Assembly (NCBI GenBank): GCA_964584665.1
Contig: CAZPAO010000007.1
Span: 36,045 to 100,044, forward strand
Direction of reading: 5' to 3'
Origin: DASUBN01 sp964584665
GTDB taxonomy: Bacteria > Pseudomonadota > Gammaproteobacteria > Natronospirales > REEB76
Length of the DNA: 64,000 bases
Below the pieces are notes generated by a model, which saw only the letters and a list, made by a program, of their open reading frames with translations, did no database searches and was not told where the DNA came from. This document shows positions 37,079-47,227 of this stretch, in pieces. The position numbers and the translations under genes are program-made. Each line of letters begins with the position of its first letter. Within the stretch, counting starts at the first letter, position 1.

Positions 37079-38883
37079 GTCTGAACGGTTATCTGCAGAT
37101 CGGTGTCTTGCTGCTGGCGCTGCTGCTGGCGGCTTGGCGTCTGGGCGCCTACATGGCCCGCATCTTCGATGACAAGGATGCCGGGCTGAACCGATGGGCC
37201 GCGCCCTTCGAGCGCCTCATCTACCGCCTGTGCGGCATCGAGGCCGGCACGGAGATGCGCTGGACGCAATACGCCGGCGCGCTGCTGTTGTTCAACTTCC
37301 TGGGCTTCCTCGCGGTCTACGGCTTGCAGCGCCTGCAAGTCCACCTGCCGCTGGATTCCCAGGGTTTCGGCGCGGTGACACCGGATTCCTCTTTCAACAC
37401 AGCGATCAGCTTCGTCACCAACACCAACTGGCAGGGGTATTCGGGCGAGAGCACCATGAGCTATCTCACCCAGATGGCCGGTCTCGCGGTGCAGAACTTC
37501 CTGTCCGCCGCCACCGGCATCTGCGTGGTCGTGGTGTTGATCCGCGGCTTCGCCCGCCACAGCGCCGAGACCATCGGCAACTTCTGGGTGGATATGACGC
37601 GCAGCACCTTATATGTGCTGCTGCCGCTCTCGATCCTGCTGGCCGTGGTGCTGGTGGGCCAGGGCGTGGTGCAGAACTTCTCGCAGTACCAGAGCGTCCC
37701 GCTCGTGGCACCGGTCACCTACCAGGCGCCGGTCATGGACGCCGACGGCAATGCAGTGAAGGATGCCCAGGGCAAGCCCAAGACCGAGGACATGGTTCAG
37801 AAGGACCAGCTCCTGCCGCTCGGGCCAGTCGCCTCCCAGGAAGCCATCAAGGAGCTGGGCACAAATGGCGGCGGCATCTTCAACGCCAACTCAGCCCATC
37901 CCTTCGAGAGCCCGACGCCGTTCAGCAACTTCCTGGAGATGCTGGCGATCCTGCTGATACCCGCGGCCCTCTGTTTCATGTTCGGCAACATGGTGGGGGA
38001 CAAGCGCCAGGGCTGGGCGATATTGCTCTCCATGGGCGTCCTGTTCGCCATGTTCCTGACGCTCGCGGTCTACGCCGAGCTGAAGGGCAACCCCGGGTTC
38101 ACGGCCCTGGGCGTGGACCAGCACGCCACCGCGCTGCAGGCCGGCGGCAACATGGAAGGCAAGGAGACACGCTTCGGCATCGTGAACTCCGCGCTCTTCG
38201 CCACCATCACCACCGGCACCTCCTGCGGCGCCGTAAACTCCATGCACGATTCCTACACCCCGCTGGGCGGCATGGCGCCGCTGCTGCTGATCCAGCTGGG
38301 CGAAGTGGTGTTCGGTGGCGTCGGTTCCGGGCTCTATACCATGCTGGCGTTCGCGCTCATGGCGGTGTTCATCGCGGGACTCATGGTGGGCCGCACGCCG
38401 GAATACCTGGGCAAGAAGATCGAAGCCTTCGAGATGAAGATGATCTCCATCGTCATCCTCATCACTCCGCTGGTGGTGCTAGTGGGCACTGCCGCGGCGG
38501 TGATGCTGCCGGCAGGCCAGGCGGCACCGTTGAATCCCGGCGCCCACGGCTTCAGCGAGATCCTCTACGCGTTCTCGTCCGCCGCCAACAACAACGGCAG
38601 CGCCTTCGCCGGCATCAGCGCCAACACTCCGTTCTACAACTATGCCCTCGCCATCGCCATGCAGGTGGGCCGCTTCTGGCCGCTGCTGGCGATCCTGGCC
38701 GCGGCCGGGGCATTGGCGAAGAAGAAGCGCATCCCTGCCGGCCTCGGCACCCTGCCGACCCACACGCCGCTGTTCGTGGCGCTGCTGGTGGGCACCGTGC
38801 TCCTGGTGAGCGCACTCACTTACGTGCCGGCGCTGGCGCTCGGCCCCATCGCCGAGCATCTCGCCATGCTCGGCCTGCATTGA
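37075..38883 (+). CDS. kdpA: potassium-transporting ATPase subunit A
   Basis: K+-binding, channel-like subunit of the KdpFABC pump, related to the Trk/Ktr superfamily (602 residues, about ten membrane helices). The four selectivity-filter loops appear as TNTNWQGYSGE, GTNGGGIFNANSAHPFE, TTGTSCGAVNS and SAANNNGSAFAG. It imports K+ at low external concentration, driven by ATP hydrolysis in KdpB. The start overlaps the kdpF stop. Confidence 0.98.
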   Translation: MSLNGYLQIGVLLLALLLAAWRLGAYMARIFDDKDAGLNRWAAPFERLIYRLCGIEAGTEMRWTQYAGALLLFNFLGFLAVYGLQRLQVHLPLDSQGFGAVTPDSSFNTAISFVTNTNWQGYSGESTMSYLTQMAGLAVQNFLSAATGICVVVVLIRGFARHSAETIGNFWVDMTRSTLYVLLPLSILLAVVLVGQGVVQNFSQYQSVPLVAPVTYQAPVMDADGNAVKDAQGKPKTEDMVQKDQLLPLGPVASQEAIKELGTNGGGIFNANSAHPFESPTPFSNFLEMLAILLIPAALCFMFGNMVGDKRQGWAILLSMGVLFAMFLTLAVYAELKGNPGFTALGVDQHATALQAGGNMEGKETRFGIVNSALFATITTGTSCGAVNSMHDSYTPLGGMAPLLLIQLGEVVFGGVGSGLYTMLAFALMAVFIAGLMVGRTPEYLGKKIEAFEMKMISIVILITPLVVLVGTAAAVMLPAGQAAPLNPGAHGFSEILYAFSSAANNNGSAFAGISANTPFYNYALAIAMQVGRFWPLLAILAAAGALAKKKRIPAGLGTLPTHTPLFVALLVGTVLLVSALTYVPALALGPIAEHLAMLGLH

Positions 38884-38896
38884 TCCGGAGCCGCAC

Positions 38897-40969
<2,073 letters not shown>

Positions 40970-40980
40970 AGGAGAAGAAC

Positions 40981-41553
40981 ATGTTTAAACAACTCCGTCC
41001 CGCGATCTTCTTGTTCCTGGTGTTCACCGTGGTGACCGGCTTCGCCTATCCGGTGGTGGTCACGGGCGCCGCCCAGGTGTTGTTCCCGAGCCAGGCCAAC
41101 GGCAGCCTCATCGAGAAGGGCGGCCAGGTGGCGGGCTCGGCGCTCATCGGCCAGCCCTTCAGCGACCCGAAGTACTTCTGGGGCCGTCCGTCCGCCACGG
41201 GACCCTTCCCCAACAATCCCATGGCTTCCACCGGCTCGAACCTGGGCCCCACCAACCCGGCGCTGTTCGATGGCATGAAGGCCCGCATCGCGGCCCTGCA
41301 GGCGGCGGATCCCGCCAACAAGGCGCCCATCCCGGTGGATCTCGTGACCGCTTCCGCGAGCGGCCTCGATCCGGACATCAGCCCAGCGGCCGCCGAGTAT
41401 CAACTGGCCCGCGTGGCCCGTTCCCGGCACATGAGCGAAGACGCAGTGCGCGTGCTGGTACAGAACCACACCCTTGGACGCCAGTTCGGCCTCCTGGGCG
41501 AACCGCGCGTGAACGTGTTGCAACTCAACCTGGCGCTGGACGCATCCAAGTGA
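40981..41553 (+). CDS. kdpC: potassium-transporting ATPase subunit C
   Basis: Small periplasm-facing subunit of Kdp with one N-terminal membrane helix (LFLVFTVVTGFAYPVVVTGA), 190 residues. The family stretches SLIGQ-type LIGQPFSDPKYFWGRPSATG and ASGLDPDISPAAAEYQ are clear. I start at ATG 40981 behind AAGGAGAAGAAC; the longer frame lies inside kdpB. Its stop overlaps a small membrane ORF. Confidence 0.97.
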   Translation: MFKQLRPAIFLFLVFTVVTGFAYPVVVTGAAQVLFPSQANGSLIEKGGQVAGSALIGQPFSDPKYFWGRPSATGPFPNNPMASTGSNLGPTNPALFDGMKARIAALQAADPANKAPIPVDLVTASASGLDPDISPAAAEYQLARVARSRHMSEDAVRVLVQNHTLGRQFGLLGEPRVNVLQLNLALDASK

Positions 41554-41720
41554 ACGTGGGGAATGCGCCCGAGGAGAAAGAGCAATTTCCCTGGCTATTG
41601 CTGCTCGTGGCGGCCTTAGTGCTGATCTTGGTGCTGCTCACCCCCTCGAATACAAAACCCGGGGAACTCAAAGGCCAGCCCGGGACGCAAGCAGCGCAGC
41701 ATATGAAAGTTGGACAGTGA
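41550..41720 (+). CDS. 56-residue membrane protein at the end of the kdpC gene
   Basis: Small ORF starting with GTG that overlaps the kdpC TGA (GTGA); a second in-frame GTG lies 6 bases on. EEKEQFPWLLLLVAALVLIL forms the start of one membrane helix, followed by a polar tail STP-type PSNTKPGELKGQPGTQ. I do not recognise a family. The overlap, the single strong helix and the fit between kdpC and the porin support translation, but no homologue was checked. Confidence 0.55.
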   Translation: MNVGNAPEEKEQFPWLLLLVAALVLILVLLTPSNTKPGELKGQPGTQAAQHMKVGQ

Positions 41721-41749
41721 TCGATTACATCTATCCTAAGGTGAACGCG

Positions 41750-43675
41750 ATGAATACCAAAAAGCGCCTAAGCATACTGTTCCTCATGACCTCGCTGGCC
41801 CTATGGGACTCCGCGGCCGGCGCGGATCAGGCCGCCCCGATCGCGGCCGCGAAAGTGGCGTTTGGAACGGTCGTCGGAATCGTCAGGGATCCGGCCGGCC
41901 ACCCCATCCCGCAGGCCACTGTCACCGCCATGAAGACTGATGGCAGTGGGGTACGCGCCACCATCTCGGATAGCAACGGCATGTATTCATTCGCCGACCT
42001 GCCGCCGGGCCCATGGACCCTCGCCTTCCAGGCGGACGGCTATACCGGAGCGGCCGAACCGTCGTTCACGGTCACTGCAAATCAAGCGACCCGCCTCGAT
42101 ATCGTCATGGCAGGTCCGGGCTCCGCCTCTACAGCCGTCGGTGTGGCGGCTCCCGCCTCCGCTTCTGCAGCGACGGTGCCCCAGGCGCTGCAGGCGCCCC
42201 CAGCCGGACCTGCGGTCGACACCGTGACCCCGTTGGCCAACCTCGGCTATATCGGCTGGATGAACGGCACTTCGCGCGAGAAATCACCGATATTCGATAC
42301 ACAGTTCTTCACGCCCGAGATCCGTTTCGACATGAACTATCTCCAGTCCGCCAACAATCCGAGGGATCATACGATCGTCGGATCCACCGAGGAATTCCGT
42401 TCCGGGGAGTTCCAGATCGAGCAGGTGAGCTTCGGCGGGGATTTCCATTGGCAGAATGTCCACGCACGCTTCCTGTCGATGATGGGAGACTTCGCGACGA
42501 CCACTCCACGCAATGACGCCAGCTCAGGTGTCGGTCAGTGGGACCTGCAGGGAGCTTATAAGTATTTCTCGGAAGCCAGCGCGGGTTACCACTTTGACGT
42601 CGATCACGGGCTCAATGTCGACATGGGTGTCTTCGTCTCCTACATCGGACTGTTCAGCTACTACAACTTCGACAACTGGACCTACCAACCCTCGTTCGTG
42701 TCGTCCAACACGCCCTGGTTCTTCAACGGACTGCGCATCCAGTGGTGGCCCACCCAGAACCTCAAGATCGAGCCCTGGATCATCAATGGCTGGCAATCTT
42801 ACGGCAAGTACAACAGCCATCCCGGCATCGGTGGGCAGGTCCTCTGGATACCGAACGAGAACTTCAAGCTGGTGCTCAACACCTACTTCTACGGTGAGGA
42901 CAATCAACCCACCACCGCTCCCTCATCCGGGAACGGCAGCGTCAATCCCGGCTGCCCCGGCATCACTTCGGATCCGAACTGCGGCGGCCCCGGCGTGACG
43001 TCCTTGCCGTTCAACGGCGCGCCGATCGACTACACCAAAGTGCAGCGGTTCCACGAAGACGACAGCATCCTATGGAAATACTACGATGGCGGTCAGAACG
43101 CGTTGGACATCTCCAAGATGGCGATGAGCGTGACGTGGGATTTCGGCTGCGAGTACGGCGGAAACGTGCACTGCAACCAGGGCACGAACCAGGCGAACTT
43201 CTTCGGCATCATGGCCTACAACCGCTTCTGGTTCGATCATGATGTCTACGCGCTCACCATCGGCGGCGGCACCATGAGGAACACGGGCCGCTATCTGACG
43301 CTGGTGCCGCCGATCAATGGAGCGACGGCCACGACCGGCACGCCTTATTTCACGGAGAACCCCGGACAGAAGATCCAGCAATCGGACATACAGGTGAACC
43401 TCCAGTTCATGCCAAGCGACTGGATCACGTGGTGGACAGAGGCGACCTACCGGTATTCCAACGTGCCTTATTGGTCGGGCTCGGGTGGCGTCACGCCTCC
43501 CAACGGCAATACCGGCACTTTCACCAACAATGGCAACCCCGGCGCCGCGGTCTGCAACAACGGCATCAGCGCCGGTTCCGTCAGCGACGGCTGTTCCGCG
43601 GAAGGTGGCATCTGGTACCCGGATCTGCGCAAGTCGGAATTGGTCCTGGGCTTCGGTGTCATGGTCAAATTCTAA
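41750..43675 (+). CDS. outer-membrane beta-barrel protein with N-terminal carboxypeptidase-regulatory-like domain
   Basis: 641-residue exported protein. A signal peptide ends near residue 24, followed by a CarboxypepD_reg-like beta-sandwich (about 36-120, GTVVGIVRDPAGHPIPQATV and GMYSFADLPPGPWTLAF). After an Ala/Pro linker comes a long aromatic-rich barrel (about 165-641) ending in GFGVMVKF with the C-terminal Phe of outer-membrane proteins. It looks like the putative beta-barrel porin-2 (OmpL-like) group, members of which occur in kdp loci of other phyla. AAGGTGA precedes ATG 41750. It may let K+ cross the outer membrane; that is inference. It has six to seven Cys, unusual for a porin. Confidence 0.78.
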   Translation: MNTKKRLSILFLMTSLALWDSAAGADQAAPIAAAKVAFGTVVGIVRDPAGHPIPQATVTAMKTDGSGVRATISDSNGMYSFADLPPGPWTLAFQADGYTGAAEPSFTVTANQATRLDIVMAGPGSASTAVGVAAPASASAATVPQALQAPPAGPAVDTVTPLANLGYIGWMNGTSREKSPIFDTQFFTPEIRFDMNYLQSANNPRDHTIVGSTEEFRSGEFQIEQVSFGGDFHWQNVHARFLSMMGDFATTTPRNDASSGVGQWDLQGAYKYFSEASAGYHFDVDHGLNVDMGVFVSYIGLFSYYNFDNWTYQPSFVSSNTPWFFNGLRIQWWPTQNLKIEPWIINGWQSYGKYNSHPGIGGQVLWIPNENFKLVLNTYFYGEDNQPTTAPSSGNGSVNPGCPGITSDPNCGGPGVTSLPFNGAPIDYTKVQRFHEDDSILWKYYDGGQNALDISKMAMSVTWDFGCEYGGNVHCNQGTNQANFFGIMAYNRFWFDHDVYALTIGGGTMRNTGRYLTLVPPINGATATTGTPYFTENPGQKIQQSDIQVNLQFMPSDWITWWTEATYRYSNVPYWSGSGGVTPPNGNTGTFTNNGNPGAAVCNNGISAGSVSDGCSAEGGIWYPDLRKSELVLGFGVMVKF

Positions 43676-43680
43676 AGAAG

Positions 43681-43725
43681 AAGCACGGCACGCGTGACCC
43701 GCCCCGCGAGGGGCGGGTTGTGCTT
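43681..43725 (+). terminator. hairpin between the porin and kdpD
   Basis: Core stem ACCCGCCCC / GGGGCGGGT (43697-43718) with GNRA loop GCGA gives nine pairs. A flanking AAGCAC (43681) can also pair with GTGCTT (43720). Only three T follow, so termination may be partial and let some transcription reach kdpDE. This would keep the sensor and regulator at lower levels than the pump. Confidence 0.6.
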
Positions 43726-43755
43726 TAATCTGACGAACGTCATCGGGATACCACC

Positions 43756-46479
43756 ATGGCCAGCGCACGGCCCGACCCCGAAAGTCTTCTCGCCAAGATC
43801 GAGAATGAGGCGCGCAAGGCCCAGCGCGGCCGCCTCAAGATCTTCCTGGGTGCGGCGGCCGGCGTCGGCAAGACCTACGCCATGCTGCAGGCCGCCCAGG
43901 CCTTGCACGCCCAGGGCAAACATCCCCTGGTGGGCGTCATCGAGACCCATGGCCGCTCCGAGACCGCGGCACTGCTTTCGGGGCTGGAGGTACTCCCTCG
44001 CCGCCGCGTGCCTTACGGCAATGCGACCCTCGAAGAATTCGACCTCGATGCGGTGCTGGAACGCCATCCGTCGTTGGTGCTGGTGGACGAACTCGCCCAC
44101 AGCAACCCGGCGGGCTCACGCCATGCCAAACGCTGGCAGGACGTGGACGAACTCCTCGCCAACGGCATCGACGTCTACACTACCCTCAACATCCAGCACA
44201 TCGAGAGCCTGAACGACGTGGTGGCCCAGATCACGGGCATCCGCGTGTGGGAGACGGTGCCGGACGTGTTCTTCGAGCGCGCCGACGAGGTGGAGCTCGT
44301 GGACCTGCCGCCGGACGAACTGCTGCAGCGCCTCAAGGAAGGCAAGATCTACCTGCCGCAGCAGGCCGAGCGTGCCATCGAGAACTTCTTCCGCAAGGGC
44401 AACCTCATCGCCCTGCGCGAACTGGCCCTGCGCCGCACCGCCGACCGGGTGGACGTGCAGATGCGCGAATACCGGGAAGGCCACGCCATCGGCGATGTCT
44501 GGCCGGTGCGGGAACGGGTGCTGGTGTGCATCGGCCCGGGGCCCGAGAGCGAGCAGCTGGTGCGGGCCGGCAAGCGCCTGGCGGATGCGGCGCGCGGCGA
44601 GTGGATCGTGGTCTATATAGAGACGCCGGACCTCCTGCGCCTGCCCGAGACCCGGCGCAACCAGGTGGCTGAGACACTGCGCCTGGCGGAGAGCCTCGGC
44701 GCGGAGACCGCGAGCCTCTCGGGCGGCCAGCACTTCAGCGATGAGGTGCTGGCTTACGCGCACGCGCGCAACGTCAGCAAGATCGTCATCGGCAAGCCGC
44801 ACCGCAGCCCGCTGCAGCGCTGGCTGTTCGGCTCCATCGTGGACGCCATCGTCGCCGGCAGCGGCGCCATCGACGTGAACATCGTGAGTACGGGCAGGGG
44901 CGAGGCGCCGGCCCACCCGGCCGGCAGGCTCACGGCTTGGCTCGGCATCGGCCGCGGCCGCAGCGAGTTCCCCAGCCGCAAATCGCGCCGTTATAGCTAC
45001 GCCATGAGCGTGCTGGTGGTGCTGGCCTGCACCCTGCTCGCCTGGGCCATGGCAGGCCGCTTCGAACTCTCCAACCTGGTGATGGTGTATCTGCTGGGCG
45101 TGGTGGTGGTGGCCATGCGCTTCGGCCGCGGCCCCTCGGTGCTGTCGGTCATCCTCGGTGTCGCGAGCTTCGATTTCTTCTTCGTCACGCCCTATTTCAC
45201 CTTCGCCGTGTCGGACACCCAGTACCTGGTCACCTTCGCCGTGATGCTGGTGGTGGGCCTCGTCATCAGCACGCTGGCCGCCAACCTGCGCCTGCAGGCA
45301 CGCGTGGCGGCGCACCGGGAGCGCCGCACCGCAGCGCTCTACGCCATGAGCCGAGAACTCGCTGCCACCCGCGGCCGCGACAAGCTGCTGGCCATCGCCG
45401 AGCGGCATCTGCAGGAAGTGTTCGATGCACGGGTGTCGGTGCTGCTGCCGGAAGCGGATGGCCTCATCGCGTCGCCACCGCATGATGCGGCCACCCCGGA
45501 ACTGGACACCGCTGTGGCGCAATGGGTGTACGACCACAGCCAGGCGGCAGGTCACGGCACGGACACCCTGCCCGGCGGCAAGGCCCTCTACCTGCCGCTT
45601 GCCGGACCGAACGAGGTGCTGGGCGTGCTGGCGGTGCAGCCCACGGACTCGCGCAGCGTGCTGCTGCCGGAACAGCGGCGCCTGCTGGAAGCCTTCGCCG
45701 GCCAGATCGCCCTCGCCCTCGAGCGTGTGAGGCTCACGCGCCAGCGGGCCCAGGCGCAATTGCGCATGGAGACGGAACTGTTCCGCAACGCGCTCCTCTC
45801 CGCCATATCCCATGACCTGCGCACGCCGCTCGCCGCCATCGTCGGCGCATCCAGCAGCCTCATGGCGGATGGACGGCTCGACGAGACGGCGCGGGACGAG
45901 CTGACGCACGACATCCACGAGGGCGCGCTGCGCATGAGCGAACTCGTGAACAAGGTGCTGGAGATGGTGCGGCTGCAATCCGGCAGCTTGCGGCTGCAGC
46001 GGGAGTGGCATCCGCTGGAGGAGGTTGTTGGGAGCGTGTTGCACAGGATGAAGGGCCGTCTCACCGAGCACCCCGTGACGGTGGATCTCCCGGAAGACCT
46101 GCCCTGGCTCTCCTTCGACGCCGTACTGATCGAAGAGGTGCTGGTGAACCTCGTCGAGAACGCGTTCAAGTACACGCCGCCGGGCACGCCGGTCCAGATC
46201 GATGCCCACGTCGAGGGGGACGAGGCGATAGTGGAAGTCTCCGACCATGGGCCGGGCCTGCCGCCCGGCAGTGAGCGGCAGGTGTTCGAGAAGTTCTACC
46301 GCGCCCAGGCAGAGGGCGCGCAAGGCGGCGTGGGACTCGGACTCGCCATCTGTCTCGCCATCGTCGAGGCCCATGGCGGCCGCATCTGGGCCGAGAACCG
46401 CGCCGAGGGCGGCGCGAGCTTCAAGTTCTCACTGCCGGCCACCGGCGCCCCGCCCGAGATCGAACATGAAGCGGCATGA
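43756..46479 (+). CDS. kdpD: sensor histidine kinase KdpD
   Basis: Inner-membrane K+-sensing kinase (907 residues). In order: the N-terminal KdpD domain with Walker A GAAAGVGKT at 32-40 and VLVDELAHSNPAG; a universal-stress-protein-like domain; a four-helix DUF4118 membrane region (about 415-520); a GAF domain; and the HisKA/HATPase core with phosphoacceptor His686 in SAISHDLRTPLAA and ATP-binding NLVENAFKY. It phosphorylates KdpE when K+ is limiting. The stop overlaps the kdpE start by 14 bases. Confidence 0.97.
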   Translation: MASARPDPESLLAKIENEARKAQRGRLKIFLGAAAGVGKTYAMLQAAQALHAQGKHPLVGVIETHGRSETAALLSGLEVLPRRRVPYGNATLEEFDLDAVLERHPSLVLVDELAHSNPAGSRHAKRWQDVDELLANGIDVYTTLNIQHIESLNDVVAQITGIRVWETVPDVFFERADEVELVDLPPDELLQRLKEGKIYLPQQAERAIENFFRKGNLIALRELALRRTADRVDVQMREYREGHAIGDVWPVRERVLVCIGPGPESEQLVRAGKRLADAARGEWIVVYIETPDLLRLPETRRNQVAETLRLAESLGAETASLSGGQHFSDEVLAYAHARNVSKIVIGKPHRSPLQRWLFGSIVDAIVAGSGAIDVNIVSTGRGEAPAHPAGRLTAWLGIGRGRSEFPSRKSRRYSYAMSVLVVLACTLLAWAMAGRFELSNLVMVYLLGVVVVAMRFGRGPSVLSVILGVASFDFFFVTPYFTFAVSDTQYLVTFAVMLVVGLVISTLAANLRLQARVAAHRERRTAALYAMSRELAATRGRDKLLAIAERHLQEVFDARVSVLLPEADGLIASPPHDAATPELDTAVAQWVYDHSQAAGHGTDTLPGGKALYLPLAGPNEVLGVLAVQPTDSRSVLLPEQRRLLEAFAGQIALALERVRLTRQRAQAQLRMETELFRNALLSAISHDLRTPLAAIVGASSSLMADGRLDETARDELTHDIHEGALRMSELVNKVLEMVRLQSGSLRLQREWHPLEEVVGSVLHRMKGRLTEHPVTVDLPEDLPWLSFDAVLIEEVLVNLVENAFKYTPPGTPVQIDAHVEGDEAIVEVSDHGPGLPPGSERQVFEKFYRAQAEGAQGGVGLGLAICLAIVEAHGGRIWAENRAEGGASFKFSLPATGAPPEIEHEAA

Positions 46480-47164
46480 GGAGCCCGCGCCGCTGATCCT
46501 GCTCGTCGAGGACGACGTGCAGATCCGCCGCTTCGTGAGCACCACCCTGGAGTCCCAGGGCTTCGAGGTGCGCGAGGCCGTGACCGGGGCCCTGGGTCTC
46601 TCCCTGGCGGCGGAGATCAAACCGAACATGGTGATCCTGGACCTCGGCCTGCCGGACATGGATGGCGTGGAAGTGGCGCGGCACCTGCGCGACACCAGCG
46701 ACGTGCCCATCCTGGTGCTCTCGGCCCGCAGCCTGGAATCGGCCAAGGTGGCGGCCCTGGACGCGGGCGCCGACGACTACCTCACCAAGCCCTTCGGGGT
46801 GGACGAACTCATGGCCCGCATCCGCGCGGCCCTGCGCCGCGCCGAGGCGGGCCGCGTGCACGGCGAGGTGGTGCTGGGGGACATCCGGGTGGACCTGGTG
46901 AAGCGGCAGGTGACCCGGACCGGCAAGGACGTGCACCTCACGCCCATCGAGTACCGGCTGCTGGCGGTGCTGATCCGCAACCGCGGCCGGGTCATGACTT
47001 ACCGGCAGTTGCTGAAGGACGTCTGGGGCGGCGCCCACGGCGACGACCACCACTATGTGCGCATATACATGGCGCAGCTGCGCCATAAATTGGAGCAGGA
47101 CCCGGCCCAGCCGCGCCACCTGCTCACGGAGACCGGCATCGGCTACCGTCTGGCGGAAGCCTGA
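46466..47164 (+). CDS. kdpE: response regulator KdpE
   Basis: OmpR/PhoB-type response regulator (232 residues). The receiver domain has acidic pair Asp16-Asp17 and phosphoacceptor Asp59 in VILDLGLPDMDG, with Lys in LTKPFG. The C-terminal winged helix has LTPIEYRLLAVLIRNRGRVMT and DDHHYVRIYMAQLRHK. I start at ATG 46466 inside the kdpD end; the longer frame is rejected. Its likely target is the KdpE box at 36831. Confidence 0.97.
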   Translation: MKRHEEPAPLILLVEDDVQIRRFVSTTLESQGFEVREAVTGALGLSLAAEIKPNMVILDLGLPDMDGVEVARHLRDTSDVPILVLSARSLESAKVAALDAGADDYLTKPFGVDELMARIRAALRRAEAGRVHGEVVLGDIRVDLVKRQVTRTGKDVHLTPIEYRLLAVLIRNRGRVMTYRQLLKDVWGGAHGDDHHYVRIYMAQLRHKLEQDPAQPRHLLTETGIGYRLAEA

Positions 47165-47171
47165 GCGCCGG

Positions 47172-47201
47172 TTGCCGCACCGGGGCCAAAGCCCGGATAA
47201 T
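47172..47201 (+). promoter_or_regulatory. candidate promoter of dxs
   Basis: TTGCCG (47172-47177), an 18-base spacer and GATAAT (47196-47201, five of six) lie in the 63-base gap after kdpE. This would give dxs its own transcription, independent of potassium control, with a leader of about 20 bases. Confidence 0.45.
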
Positions 47202-47227
47202 AGGCGTCTGTCCCCGCCAGGCGCGCC

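Noticed and set aside
44116..46374. A 752-codon minus-strand frame opposite kdpD
   Set aside because: Antisense shadow of a GC-rich gene; no recognisable motif.
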